This document shows, piece by piece, positions 1 through 11,215 of a stretch of DNA of 64,000 bases (positions are counted from its first letter, which is position 1; each line of letters starts with the position of its first letter). The position numbers and the translations under genes are program-made. The notes under the pieces are model-generated. The model had not been told where the DNA came from and did not search any database. It saw only the letters and a program-made list of their open reading frames with translations. The DNA is from Eutrigla gurnardus (taxonomy: Eukaryota; Chordata; Actinopteri; Perciformes; Triglidae). The stretch covers positions 23,807,090 through 23,871,089 of the forward strand of contig OY741265.1 in assembly GCA_963514095.1 (NCBI GenBank), read 5' to 3'.

Positions 1-236
1 AGACGACACAAAAAGGAGTCTAGCTCACACCGGCATTCACTCACTTCGGCAAACCGCACACACCCTGAGCTCCAGGTGTGCGTGTGCACGTAATTGTGTG
101 TGTGAAGTGCCATGCAGCCTCAATCCTCCGGCGGAGCCACAGAGAAGCCAATCTCCACATCCAATTATTTGCTTCTCAAAGGCAGACAGATGGAGCGAGG
201 GGAAAAAACATGAGTGAGGTAGAGAGAGACCGAGTC

Positions 237-267
<31 letters not shown>

Positions 268-3200
268 CTCTTTGAGGGACTGTATAGGGGGGAATTAATT
301 AGAATAAAAAAAGAAACGGGGAGAGGAGAGTCTCTTCTCCACTCGAGTCCGGATGATAGTTTCACAATTAGTCAAAAAATCCCAAACAGAGCCTGTGGAC
401 ACAACTCAGCAGAGACAGCGATCAAGCTAGAAAAGTGTAGTAGAGTGAGAGAAGATGGAGATCAAAAGCTAAACAGAAAATGCCAGAAGGTAGAGAGGAG
501 CTGAAGTTGTTAGAGAAAGATTGGCAAGAGCATGTTCTACTTTTTTAAGGTTCTTTTTTTTTATCACCGTACCCTCCCTGAGGCGAGCGCTGACCGTCCC
601 CCTTCTGAGTTGGTTTATTCTTCCTCCAGTCCTCTTCTACTTCTTCTTCTTCGTCTCCCTCCGCTGTCCGGGGTATTCCATCAAAGAAGACTCAGGAACA
701 AGGTGGATGGAGGCATCGCTGCGCTCCAAACACACTCCAGCTTTCGCTCTCTTCTCCTCTTTGACTCTTCCCTTTGTTTTCTCCAACTCTCTACTCACTT
801 TTGTCAACCGGAGCATTTTTCTTTCTTCCCGGCAGCGGTGACACAGCGTGGGGGAGGGAGGGGTGAGGAGAAAGAGGAGAGAAAGCAAACATATTAAAAA
901 AGGAGGTAAAAGAGCAAGCGTAGGTAGATGGAACGCAGAGCGGGGAATGACAGGAAGAGGCAGGTGGAATGGGTAGTGACACATCGCGGAGGTGTGTGTC
1001 TGCGTACATGCGAGTGTGTCAGAGCACGGGGGCCGTCCTTCCAGCCGACACACCGCCGACGAGGAAGAGGTGGAGGAAGAATATATGGATGGATGGAGGG
1101 AGTGATGCAGCCGGTATGCCGCCTCCTCCTCTTACACACACACACACACACACTCGCTAAGTTCATTATCATTCACTGGATCCCGCCATGACACGCATGG
1201 CTAACCTAGTCACGGAGATGGAGCCGAATCCTGAACTGAATCCTAATGGAGGATGAAGAGGAGGAGGAGGAGGAGGGTGTATCAGGCGAGCAGGTGTCCC
1301 CTCTACATCTATTGTTCCCTGTCAATGTGTTTGTGTGCATGTGAGTGTGTTCAGGTCTTTCCAGTGTGTGTAAGGGGACGCACAAATACAAGCACATGAG
1401 CCTTTTTTTCTCCTGGTAAAGTAGTTGAAACAACGCACACGTGCATCTGTTTCGGATACATGCTCCATTTCTATTTTGGGATTCAAACTGACACTAGCCA
1501 ACATTTTTCTACTTGAAAAGAAACGAACAAGGAAGCTGAGAAATTGTCTGGAACAGAATTTAGACACGTGAGACATGCAACAGACTGGTTTTTCACTGTC
1601 AATATGAATCATCTAGCCCCCAAAAAGATTTGGAAAGTTAACATGCATTAAACTCTTAAAATGACATTTTCAAAAAGACAACGTGACCATACATTTCCCA
1701 ACAACTGTGACAACAATGTGTAGCTAAATCTGGAGGAGCCTGGAGCTGGGTTGTGAAGGATGCCTTCATACATTCACAAAATGGTTGGTATAGCATGAGG
1801 ACTGTCACTTCATTGGTCCATTTGACCAGAAACCTTGTGACCAGCAAATTTGTCAGAATTCATTTTGTTGTGAATTTTTGTTTGTTTTAATGTTTTTTAT
1901 TGAGGTTGGTTCATTCTTGATTTTGGAAATCTATTAGACTAAAAATATTATCACAAGGTCTTTTTAGTAGCAATATAGCAATCTACGACAGTATTTCGAG
2001 AAATAGAAAAATGTACTGTCTTGATACGAGTTTAATGAGAAGATCAATGTCACCCTCATTTTCCACACAAAGATTGAGATATATAAAAAAAAAACTTGAC
2101 GGGAAAGTGTGTGTACCTGGAAGCAAACATTCTGGAGACTGGGGGGGAATCAACATTATAGTTTTGATGACTCGCATACATTTAATTTCACTCCATATCA
2201 TACGTTAGATCCGTATTATCATGAAGAAGAACTCCAGCACTCCAGCACTCTTTTATAATCCAACTCCAATTTTTCGGAATATATAATCAGCGCTGTGTAA
2301 CTGCAGATGAAGAACCTGAGGACGTCATGCGGCGTTTGTTAGATAAGGAAGACAACAATCAATGTTCATTTTTTAATTAAATCTTTTATTAATTGGGAAA
2401 TTTCTTGCACTACTTCTCATTTGCCGTAGCTCATCTGCAACATTGTTTGTTGCGCTGATGGTGTCTCTTTGGCAGGACGGCATCTGTGAGCACACGGCCG
2501 CTTACTGTGCCATGCTCTCGGGGGGGTTGCTGCTTGCAGCCGGACGCTGTGCCGAGATTCTTCTTGAGTTCTGCCGTGCTCATGTTGGTCCGCTCATGTT
2601 GGTCCACTCATGTCGGTCCTCTCTGTCCCACTGATGCCGTTGACTACGGCAGCAATATGTTGCCACTCGCACTGCTTTTTTTGTTTGTTATCCCTCTGCT
2701 GTGGCCACTAATTAAAATGTTTTTCCGGGCCTCCACCTCCTCAACAAGTTTCTAGATCTTATTTTCCGAGAAGTTACACTTTTTTGCTCTTTTCTGGCCT
2801 GACACCATGATTCACTGCACCGAGAACAATGCATGCCGGCTCATTGATATACGGATCAGCATGCATGAGGTGCTTTGCATTGACCATTATGGTTAAAACA
2901 GGGCGTTTACAGGGCAGTAGAGGCGAATTCTGGTACGCACACTGATCTGTGATTTATAAAGGGAACATTGCTTACAGGTGCTTACGCACGGTTTTATCAA
3001 TCTGAATTTTTTTGGCGCACACTTTTTTTGGCTTTTGGGTGAACGTACACTATGAGTCAGGGTTTTATGCACAGTTTTATAAATGAGGCCCTTGGTCTTT
3101 CCCAGATACTCCTTTACCTTGCCGCCTGTTTATCTCTTGCCTGCCCCACTTTGCATTTTTGGCTAGACTTCCTGCCCTTTCCTGTTTCACAATTCTTTAT

Positions 3201-4222
3201 CATGTACATCCCCGTTACCCCACACACATCAATCAAGATGCAGGGACTTCCTTTATCTTATTGCAGCAGTTGCCAGGTTTGTGAGACAAAATCACCCCAA
3301 TGGCCAAACACACCTAGCCCAACACCATAACTCAAAATATGCTCCTGCCAAACCTAGACACTGCTTTTATAGTCCAATAGCATTGCTGTCATCGCCAAAT
3401 GTATTGCAACATCTAAAGTAGGCTACAGTACAATGTGCCAGCATTAAGAGCAGTTTTCCCTAAAGAGTTCTTTAACCTAGGTCCTAAAATGGACACATAT
3501 TCATTTCCTTCTTCATCCTCTCTGCACAACCTTATTTTAACTGAAACAACTTGTCATGTTGCTTCACTATTTTTCTTATTTCAAATGATACACTTTATTC
3601 GGTTAATTCACCACATGTTATTCATGTACTCAATACATATGCAGCAACCTCCGGTCCGGAAATGTGAAGCCAAATTGGAAGTGCCTTAAACAGTAATGCC
3701 GAACTGGAGGCTTCAAAACCTTAGTTTTGGTAGTTTTTGGTATCATCCCCAACCACGTTATTTGCCTTTTCCATTCCGTTTTCACTTTTCCATTATTTGT
3801 GTTTATTTCCTCCAGTATCTAACCCACTTAAAGGGGTTAATTTCCTCCCCCGGAGCTAACCTGTATGCTTTGTTATTTCTTTTTATAGATCCACGGTTGG
3901 GATCGAGAGTTGGGAGGAGAGCGTACATCGTGTGTGTCGGTGTGTGACATGTCCTGTCCATGTGTATACGTGCTAATCTGTGGGATTTTTGTTTATAAAT
4001 ATTATTTATATAATGTGCATGCAAAATAGGTCTACCCAACCAGCTGCTGAAAAATGTTTACCTGTAGCAACACCCAATTCCGCAGGAAAACTATGGGCCT
4101 GGCAAAACTGGCTTAGAGGTTGCCAGGCAACCAGAGGACAGGATACGCTGGCCAGGATACACAAATACTCCCTATTTTTTTATACATTAAAAAGGTATAA
4201 TATGTTGAATATTTAGCATTAG
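1..4222. other. Non-coding left flank
   Basis: No reading frame here resembles a protein family. The first 1.3 kb is purine- and pyrimidine-rich on alternate strands, with a GA microsatellite near 237-263, a CA microsatellite near 1134-1153 and a GAG-rich run near 1253-1277. These generate several spurious low-complexity frames. The segment could hold a host 5' exon, but no splice or promoter evidence is strong enough to call one. Positions 667-685 repeat exactly the end of the Harbinger-like element at 4808-4826. Confidence 0.5.
2810..3095. repeat. Fragment of a dispersed fish repeat
   Basis: The segment ends with a motif that on the minus strand begins GGGCCTCATTTATAAAAC, which I recognise as the terminus of a common fish interspersed repeat. 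Short echoes of the same theme (tttataaa, gtacgcac, cttacgcac) lie inside it. I could not find the opposite terminus, so extent and class are uncertain. Confidence 0.3.
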
Positions 4223-4226
4223 ATAT

Positions 4227-4689
4227 TGTGGCACCCTCAGGTGTGGGGAGGGATGCCACGTGACCAATATCAATAAACAAATCACTGTCCACACTACAAT
4301 CAGCTTTTGGTAAGTTTATTAAGGGAATAGGGCTGGAGCTGTGCAGCGTGGGGGCTGCCCTGAGGTCCTCGTGGCCGTCGGCGTGGTGGTTGCGCACGGG
4401 CGGCGCCGTCGGGAGGGGCACGAAGATCCGGGGGCGGGGGCAGATGAGGCGGCATCTTTGGGCAACTTCCTCCTTTTATCTCCGCCCCTCTCGTTATGCC
4501 AACTCTCCCCAGCTGTGCCTTCGCCGCACAGGTGAGACCGCTTCCCTCATCGGAACTCCTTATCTGGTCCTCTGCGGAGGGAGAGCATACAAAGTGCCCC
4601 GCTGCTCTCGCATGCCAGGGCGCGATGTAAACACCATCGATCACTTGCCCACATTCCCTTTTCCCCATCCTTACCCGGCAGGCGCCACA
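4227..4689. mobile_element. Solo LTR, 463 bp
   Basis: The segment starts TGTGGCACC and ends GGCGCCACA, an inverted terminal repeat with TG...CA ends, as in LTRs. It is bounded on both sides by atat (4223-4226 and 4690-4693), which fits a 4-bp target duplication. AATAAA occurs on the plus strand near 4271 and on the minus strand at 4320-4315. The minus-strand signal is better placed relative to an LTR end, so I lean to minus orientation. No second copy is in the window, so it is read as a recombined solo LTR. The 60-120 codon frames across it are incidental. Confidence 0.6.
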
Positions 4690-5221
4690 ATATGTTGATT
4701 AAGTATCAGAAGTCTGTGAGCTTTTTTTACTTACCTTGCTGTTTCTGTTCACTGTTAACGTTGTGAATTGAAACAAAATGTCCCTTGATTTTGTTTGTTG
4801 CATCATATCCGGGGTATTCCATCAAACTCGCTAAGTGCAAAGCCGGGCTAATTTCGATAAGCCTCGCTACCTTTGGCGAGAGTTGCGTTCCATCAACGTG
4901 ACTTGAGGCACTCTCCGCTAAGTAACCATGGGAATTTATCCGACCAAACCAGCCTGCCCTGGGGCAGGCTAACCATCAGGCTTACTTTAGCGGGGGTTTC
5001 AGAGAAGTCCGTCTGTCGGAAACAACTACCAGCAGAAGGTTCAGCCAAGCCTAGTCCTCGTGATTTCGTCACGTGAAAGACCAAAAATTACCAAAATTAC
5101 ATATATGAAGTACAAACAGACTATATTTTCATCAAGCGTCTAAGAATACACGCTTGCAATTAAAAAAATATGAATAAATTGTTTATTTTGTTTAAGACCG
5201 ACTGGCCATATCATTACCTAA

Positions 5222-5292
5222 AGCCCCCAGTTGGGTGAGTGGTGATGCACCTGCCCTCGGATGTGGGCATTGCAGGTTCACATCCCGGCGAA
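5222..5292 (+). other. tRNA-like module inside the Harbinger-like element
   Basis: Contains an A-box-like TGGGTGAGTGG at 5232-5242 (10 of 11 against TRGYNNANNGG) and a B-box-like GTTCACATC at 5276-5284 (8 of 9 against GWTCRANNC), with a spacing near that of a tRNA gene. Between them is a possible anticodon stem, tgccc/gggca. The fold is imperfect, so this is a tRNA-derived or tRNA-mimicking sequence and not a confident functional tRNA. Confidence 0.4.
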
Positions 5293-5612
5293 GACATCAG
5301 AGAATTAGACCAACATTTTACCTTAACTATGATAAATATGTCATACAATTTCCCCAGAACCCAAATATAACTTGCAAAAACATGATAGGCATAAAGATGT
5401 TATTATTAATAGCATGTATATCCCAATGACAAAGGCATTGCTGCATGCAATTTTCAGCCACATAAATTCCTTTCAGGTGAGTTCATTAATAGGTTCATTG
5501 AATGTGTTCATTGAATTGTTGAGATAAATGAGTTGGTCAATGTAGATGCATTTACTAGGCCTATCTAAAAAAAAGAGAGAGAGAGTTCCAGACAAAGAAA
5601 GAAGTTTCTCAA

Positions 5613-5690
5613 ACTTCCATAGTCGGGAATTGAACCGTGGCCGGCGGCATGCAAAGCCGGCACGTTACCGCTACACTATCGTCACGTTTG
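5613..5690 (-). other. tRNA-like module with TGC anticodon loop, minus strand
   Basis: Read on the minus strand, the A box TAGTGTAGCGG (5678-5668) and B box GTTCAATTC (5635-5627) both match the RNA polymerase III consensus fully, about 33 nt apart as in tRNA genes. The central hairpin has a 7-nt loop TTTGCAT (5655-5649), giving an alanine-type TGC anticodon on a 4-bp stem with one mismatch below it. The T stem pairs poorly. A flanking inverted repeat (tttctcaaac near 5605, gtttgagaaa near 5686) extends the acceptor position. It may be transcribable by Pol III, but is unlikely to be a charged tRNA. Confidence 0.5.
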
Positions 5691-5906
5691 AGAAATTGTA
5701 GTCAGAGTTATATTAGAACATGTTACTCTTAACGGTACTTCCGTATTTAATCGTTCGGCAATTCTTGCCCAAGCAGCCTCGCGATTTTTATTTATCACTA
5801 CAGAATTCCCTTTTTCGGTTATGATGGGTTTGTACTCCTCGTACAGTTCCATCAATATTTTTTGCGCTGGTCTTTTCTGCCATTTTCTCGATGATTCGAC
5901 ATTCAC
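5682..5906 (-). CDS. Myb/SANT-like DNA-binding protein fragment of a Harbinger-like transposon
   Basis: A 74-codon minus-strand ORF inside the Harbinger-like element. Residues about 13-53 have the pattern of the Myb/SANT-like accessory proteins of Harbinger transposons: a helix with LMELYEEYKPII, then NKNREAAWARIAERLN. In that family the protein binds the transposon ends and brings the transposase to the DNA. Only the N-terminal helices are present and there is no basic tail, so this is a truncated gene or one exon. The ORF start overlaps the edge of the minus-strand tRNA-like module. Function in this copy is inference. Confidence 0.5.
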   Translation of the reverse strand: MNVESSRKWQKRPAQKILMELYEEYKPIITEKGNSVVINKNREAAWARIAERLNTEVPLRVTCSNITLTTISQT

Positions 5907-6101
5907 GGTTCTGGTCTGGCTTCATATCCCGTGAACGGCGTAACACAAGACAACTTTAACCTGGCTTGAATTAGCCTCAACAAGGCGCGGCTGAAATGCG
6001 TTAATGGAACGGGTTTAGCCGCAAGTGGAAGTTGGCGTTAGTTCTAACCAGGCTTAACCAGGTAAGCGCCGCTTTAATTAGCGAGTTTGGTGGAATACCC
6101 C

Positions 6102-7070
6102 TCTGGACTTCCTCCAGGAACATATGTCAATAAGGAACGTAGAGAACGTCCAGTAGAAAAACATTTCACCCCAAAACAAAGCAGTGTGATTGTACAGCGA
6201 CGGTCACTTTAAGGAGACCAGGCTGCCTCAAGACATCAACCGTTTTGTCAAATGTAACACAGATTTTGTGAAGAAGACTGAACAGCAACATGAAGGAGAG
6301 CATACAGATCACCATATTTCTATATGAATGTGTTCTGCTTCGTAACTACAGGATGACATGAAAAAAGGTCAGAATAAGTTATGATAAAAGTTATGTTTTA
6401 GGTCATAACACTCAGAGGGACAGAAAACTGGGCTTGGACACAAAGCTGATGTTGGTACAAGATGTTTGGACTCCATCTATGCCTCTCTGTAACTTAGCAA
6501 TGTTGGGAACAATAAAATCATGTAAAGTTGCAGTGGGTCCACTTAAATGAGATTACATGGCTGGCAGGCAAGCATCAATTAGGTAGGATTAATCAATTTT
6601 GGTAGCAAAACATCCTCTCCAAGCAAACACTAAGCACCTATTAAAGGCTGTTAGAATGGCTAAGCTGTTAATGGTTATGTTCACCTTCAGCTCTTCACCT
6701 TTTCGTTTTCGTTTTAAAGAACATAAAGTGTATAAATAACCTCCCTGTGGCTTTCTTGAGTCTAGATCGTGTTTGCACACTTGGTGTTACTGTGAAGACA
6801 AGTAACAAGTAACCACAAGTACTATAGTTAATTGCAGTATGGCTTCAAGATATAAATAAGGTGTTTGTGTGTTGTTACTTACTATGAAGTCTTTTCTCTG
6901 CCGCTGCAACAATTATGTTTGTTTGTGCACACAGGGATCGTTAACACATGTAATCAAGAAATTTGTTCTTTTTTAAAGCACTTCAAGTCTCAAGAGTCTT
7001 CAATCTAATGAGCCATTAAGGTCACAACCAAGTGAAGTAAGCCAACAACTCATCTACATGTATAACTCAA
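6102..7070. other. Non-coding, nothing recognised
   Basis: AT-rich sequence with only short frames and no recognisable repeat ends. Confidence 0.5.
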
Positions 7071-7073
7071 CGG

Positions 7074-7430
7074 GGTCATTCCAATGTTCCCCGGGTCTTA
7101 TGTTCCCCGCTTTTCCCAAAAAGGGTCCTATGTTCCTCAGTCGCAATACATATATAAATGGCCTCATTTATATAGCGCTTTTCTCCAAAGCGCTTTACAG
7201 TAATGACTGACATTCACCCATTCACACACACATTCACACACTGACGGCGGAGTCAACCACCTACTGTCCAAACATGACAAAAACAAAAGCCAATTTACAG
7301 CCTCTCCTCATCTAGGCCTATGTGGATATGTACGTCAAACTGCCTGTAGGGCTACATAGGCCTATTTGCTGTGGAATTCAGCACTGATGGTGGAAAAATA
7401 ATCGGGAACATAGGTACGCTCCCCACTCAA
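7074..7430. repeat. Dispersed repeat with ATGTTCCC motifs
   Basis: Short repeats of the form (t)atgttcccc appear at 7083, 7099 and 7129, with an inverted form (gggaacatagg) near 7405, suggesting a repeat bounded by inverted motifs. The middle (about 7156-7230) has the theme atttatatagcgctttt / aaagcgctttacagt, a segment I know as widespread in fish genomes. Class unknown. Confidence 0.4.
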
Positions 7431-7821
7431 CTAGGAGCAAACAATATACAACTCTATGATACAAGATACTGAAATTATTTTGCATGTCAATATATTTTTT
7501 TAATTGTTGTTTTTGTTCCAAATACTTTCAGAACAGAATGTGAATATTACATTTTTCTGAACTCTTGGCAAAGGCATCAACCAATCAGGTTGTGCGTACA
7601 CTAGTGTACAACAACTCAGAGGCATTGTAATCATCAAATCACTTGAACCATTTAGCTAAAAGGAAACTCAATAAAATAGCTTACAGTAGCTTCAGGCTAT
7701 ACAATAATTTACCACAGAAAGACTGTTATATTTTTGCGTTGTTTATTCGCCCGATGTGTAGAGGTCTTCAAAGAAAAGACAAAAAATTCAAGTCAGAGCT
7801 GCATCAGAACTCCTTAGAACC

Positions 7822-7838
7822 ATAGACTGTATGTAAGA
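7822..7838. repeat. Left part of an older dispersed repeat split by the hAT
   Basis: The short sequence before the hAT duplication continues at 8969 on the other side. Together they read like a common fish repeat that begins with a catagactgtat motif. Confidence 0.35.
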
Positions 7839-8117
7839 GGTGGACATAGGGGTGGGCGATACACCGAAAATGTACCGATACCGAAATTTACGACGACAAC
7901 CGACGTCATTTTGCCCATGTCGGTATATTCGGTTTAAAAAAAAAAAAAAAAAAAAGTCGTTTTTTTCTTGTTTGGCTGTGTGTGTAGGTAGGCTACCAGT
8001 ATGTTCATGTCCCTTTAAGATGCTCGGCTGTACTGTACTACGTATACAGCGTGTGCAGTCACGTGACTCCACCCCATCCAGTCTGTAACAAGAAGGGAAA
8101 GTGTGGGTGAGACGAAA

Positions 8118-8661
8118 ATGGAGCCCGCCGGTTTAAACGATGAAGCGGCTGCTGCCGCGGCAGCCGAAGTAATGGTGCGTGTCCACAGGCAGCGGTGTTT
8201 CCCCGCGTCCCATTCATTGTCTATGTGAAAAGCTGTGCAATGCATTCTGGTAGCGTCGTGGCGAATGTCGAGAGACGGCGCGCGAGTTGGCCGCTCCTCA
8301 TTTGCCTAAAGTTGAAGTGAATCTACTTTATGCTAATCAGAGGCGCCGGGCTCGACTCGCCGCCTCGGGAACGCTCGCAAAAATGTGTTGTTTGAAGGAG
8401 AGCGCCTGTCAATCATCCTCTAGTGGCAGCCCACCAAGCGTGCAATACTGGGAAGCGGCGCGTCCACTCGCGTTTAAAATCGCCCCTGTGGACACGTACC
8501 TTAAATCTGGTCGAGGAGGAAGAGCACCTCGTTCCCAAAAGAAATGCGTCATCGATCGTTTGGCAACATTTTGGGTTCAGCGAGGACGATGTCGATCAGA
8601 AAAATGTGAAATGTATTACCTTTGCACAAGTCATTGTTTACTTTTCCAGTGGCAAATGTGA
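8118..8661 (+). pseudogene. hAT transposase N-terminal/BED finger remnant
   Basis: An ATG at 8118 opens a short alanine- and glutamate-rich frame that is broken at about 8174 by a nested inverted repeat. After it, from about 8501, the frame resumes with a run of glutamates and a segment (PKRNASSIVWQHFGF) like the first half of the BED zinc finger of hAT transposases, the DNA-binding part. The cysteine/histidine half is degraded and the frame ends soon after. No DDE or C-terminal dimerisation region follows. Confidence 0.5.
8174..8500. mobile_element. Small inverted-repeat element nested in the hAT
   Basis: The sequence ggtgcgtgtccacaggc at 8174-8190 is mirrored by ccctgtggacacgtacc at 8484-8500, with 15 of 17 positions matching. 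This marks a roughly 330-bp terminal-inverted-repeat insertion within the hAT coding remnant. No ORF or clear target duplication was seen. Confidence 0.45.
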
Positions 8662-8968
8662 AATTTATTTTGTTTACAAGGGATGCAACTTGTTTCTCCT
8701 GTTATAGAGAACCTGATTACTTGACAACTCCATATTTTGAATTTGTTTATAGAGACTGTATTTTTAATACTTTGTTATTTTATACTACCAAATAAATAAT
8801 ATAAATCTTAACTACAGTGTAGTTTTACAGTCCTTTAAAGTGGCATTTTTTTTAGGCGCGGGGGGGGGGGGGGGGGGTTACTTATCGTTCATTTATCGTT
8901 ATCGAGGTGAGTTCCTCAATATATCGTGATATTGATTTGAGGTCATATCGCCCAGCCCTAGGTGGACA

Positions 8969-9240
8969 TAGTCGTCACAATGTCATCCATTGGTTTGTGA
9001 ACTTATGGTTATGAAGCCTTGAGTTCAGCATCTTAGCTGTTGCCAACTTGGCTTTTGACCGTAGCCATTGGATTTCCTTTTCAACCAGTGAATGGAAGTG
9101 ACCATATTTGGACTGCACCCTGAGCTGCAACCTTACTGCATCTGTGACCTTCCATAATTCCATGTAAACTTTATAGCTAAGTGCTAAAGTGATCTTAGTA
9201 GCTAACTGCATTGGTAGCTTAGCAAGGTTGGGTTCAATCA
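8969..9240. repeat. Right part of the older dispersed repeat split by the hAT
   Basis: Begins tagtcgtcacaatgtcatcc and resembles a repeat common in fish genomes. It continues the sequence interrupted at 7838. The minus-strand frame across it has no recognisable domain. Confidence 0.35.
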
Positions 9241-9559
9241 CAAGGTAGCAACAGTCTAAAAAATAATAACTCTAAGTAGCAAGATGAACGTATCCAAATG
9301 TGACAGAGTAGTAATGATTTCACTGAAGTACACTGACTGATCAAATAAATATATTTACTTACACATTTATACATTTGTAATTTTCTGAAGCTTCATTAGT
9401 GACCCTACTGTTCAAACTCAAGCGTAACTCGGACATGTCAGGGACAACCACTCTTTTCATGCATAATGTCCTCAGACAAGGACCTAACATTTGTTCTATT
9501 TTTTAGCTCTTACTTTTTCGGCAATGATATGTTGTGGTTTCTTTGTTTCTTTCTTTTGA

Positions 9560-9632
9560 CAAATGTACTTATTGTAAGTCGCTTTGGTCAAAAGCGTCTG
9601 CTAAATGACCTAAATGTAAATGTAAATAATGT
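9560..9632 (+). repeat. Short repeat tail with aaatgt motif
   Basis: Contains gtcgctttggtcaaaagcgt followed by a tail of taaatgtaaatgtaaat. This is a very common terminal segment of fish interspersed repeats. It directly abuts the L2-like LINE. Confidence 0.5.
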
Positions 9633-9635
9633 CAA

Positions 9636-10427
9636 CAAAATTACTTGGGTTCAGAAAAATGTTGGCACCCCACAGGGATGCGTCCTCAGCCCCATCCTCT
9701 ACACCCTGTTCACCCATGACTGTGTCGCCTCCCACAAGGACAACATCATCCTAAAGTTTGCAGACGATACCGCAGTGATAGGATGCATCACTGGTGGGGA
9801 CGAAGCGGCTTACAGGAGGGAGGTGGCCAGTCTGGTAACATGGTGCGAGGACAACAACTTCACCCTCAATACGAACAAGACGAAGGAGATGATAGTGGAC
9901 ATGAGGAAGAAGAGGGGCCACTGTACATCCGGGAACTTGAAGTAGAGAGGGTGAGCAGTTTCAAATACCTGGGCGTCCACATCAGCGAGGACCTCACCTG
10001 GACACTTAACACCACTCAGCTGGTTAAGAAGGCCCAACAGCGGCTGTACTTTCTGAGGAGGCTGAGGAAGTTTGGCATGTCGCCCAAGATCCTCGGCAAC
10101 TTCTACAGCTGCATTGTTGAGAGCATCCTAACTAGCTGTATCACTGTGTGGTACAGCAGCACTACTGCTATGGACCGCAGACGCCTGCAGAGAGTGGTGA
10201 AGACCGCTGAGAAAATCACCAGGACTCCACTGCCCTCCCTGCAGAGCATCTACAACCACAGAGTCCACAGGAGAGCCGCCTCCATCCTCAAGGACCCCAC
10301 CCACCCCCAGCACGGACTGTTCACACTTCTACCCTCAGGCCGGAGGTACAGAAGTGTTAAATGCAGGACCACCAGACTGAAGAACTCTTTCTTTCCCACT
10401 GCCATCAGGCTCCTAAACAACCCATAG
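9636..10427 (+). pseudogene. L2-type LINE ORF2, C-terminal reverse transcriptase
   Basis: The frame opening before 9655 holds the reverse-transcriptase block GTPQGCVLSP followed by the catalytic FADDTA motif (F-x-D-D). Downstream is the thumb/C-terminal region with FKYLGVHIS and a long basic segment ending PTAIRLLNNP, characteristic of L2/CR1-clade LINEs. A frameshift near 9925-9945 divides it into two frames, and the endonuclease and N-terminal RT are missing. It is non-functional. Confidence 0.8.
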
Positions 10428-10720
10428 GAGATTAATATAACCTTACTACCTCAAATAACTGAATTCCAGTTTGCATAATTGCACTGCTACATTTGCACTG
10501 TTTTATTATTATTATTATTGCTGCTATTTCATTTTTTGCCTTAAATGTTGCTGTCTTGTACATTTCATTAGTATATATTGTATATTCTTTAGTATTGTAT
10601 ATTTTACATTGGTTGGCATTCTGCGGACAGCAAAGCAAGAATTTTGTTGTACAGGGAAACATGTTTTCTACTGTGCATATGATAATAAACACTTTGAATT
10701 GAATTGAATTGAATTGAATT
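9636..10720 (+). mobile_element. 5'-truncated L2-type LINE
   Basis: About 1.1 kb of a non-LTR retrotransposon: C-terminal reverse transcriptase, then a 3' UTR ending in a GAATT tandem repeat (10695-10721), the kind of short-repeat tail seen on L2/CR1-group elements. Only the last part of ORF2 is present, as expected from target-primed reverse transcription that stopped early. Confidence 0.75.
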
Positions 10721-10734
10721 GTGATTCCCCTTGA

Positions 10735-11020
10735 ATGAATGGACTTTATTTACGCCTTGCGCCTTGCGCCGAAAGTAGACCAGGTTGGAGCTGGCGAGCT
10801 TTCAGCGCAGTCTCGGCGTGGCTTTTTGCCACGAAACTTCCGCTACGCCAAGCTGAATCTGTGACGCCTCCCCCTGCTGCGCCGCCACACCCATCTTGGT
10901 GCAGGCGATCCACCAAACTGCCAAACTGACGGTGCGCAAGGCTGCGCGGGTCGAAACTTGCATTGCGCCGGCTCCGCCACCCTGCGCCGCCCGGCGCTGC
11001 GCCACGAAACTAGGGCCCCA
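10735..11020. repeat. GC-rich segment, probable MITE, unclassified
   Basis: Rich in repeated gcgcc/ggcgc motifs (ttgcgccttgcgccg at the left, cgctgcgccacgaaac at the right), in contrast to AT-rich flanks. It looks like a decayed repeat insertion. No clear ends or duplications. Confidence 0.3.
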
Positions 11021-11183
11021 TGAGTCCTAAAAAGAACACTTGCACACGCTTTAATGTGTATTCTGTACAAGTTCAAGATTAATTTTTATGCATTTTATGA
11101 GTCGGTCAACTTTATTTTAGGCACAAACTATATATCTGGGCTGGTAAACCCAAACCTGCCGCAGGGGGGCTGGTGGCCAAAGA

Positions 11184-11208
<25 letters not shown>
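11184..11208. repeat. TA microsatellite
   Basis: About twelve TA units followed by a short CA run. Confidence 0.9.

Positions 11209-11209
<1 letters not shown>

Positions 11210-11215
<6 letters not shown>

Larger units (their letters stand above)
4811..6101 (-). mobile_element. Harbinger-like DNA transposon, probably non-autonomous
   Basis: The two ends form an inverted repeat: 4811-4834 (GGGGTATTCCATCAAACTCG...) matches the reverse complement of 6078-6101 at 23 of 24 positions. Inside, on the minus strand, is a short ORF with a Myb/SANT-like domain, the accessory protein typical of PIF/Harbinger transposons. No DDE transposase is visible, so the copy is either non-autonomous or has lost it. 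Two tRNA-like modules also lie inside (5222-5292 plus, 5613-5690 minus). I could not identify a clear 3-bp target duplication. Family assignment is inference from the Myb-like ORF and the termini. Confidence 0.6.
7847..8960 (+). mobile_element. hAT-family DNA transposon, 1114 bp
   Basis: The ends form an inverted repeat: TAGGGGTGGGCGATA at 7847 and TATCGCCCAGCCCTA at 8946-8960. An exact 8-bp target duplication, ggtggaca, flanks it at 7839-7846 and 8961-8968. Eight-base duplications are diagnostic of hAT elements. Inside are remains of the first coding part of a hAT transposase with a BED zinc-finger-like segment, but no catalytic or dimerisation domain, so the copy cannot mobilise itself. It carries a poly(A) run near 7936-7955 and an 18-base G run at 8860-8877. 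A smaller inverted-repeat element appears to be nested at 8174-8500. Confidence 0.85.

Noticed and set aside
200..1200. Possible first exon of a host gene in GA- and CT-rich sequence
   Set aside because: Low-complexity composition explains the open frames, and no confident ATG, splice donor or downstream exon was found.
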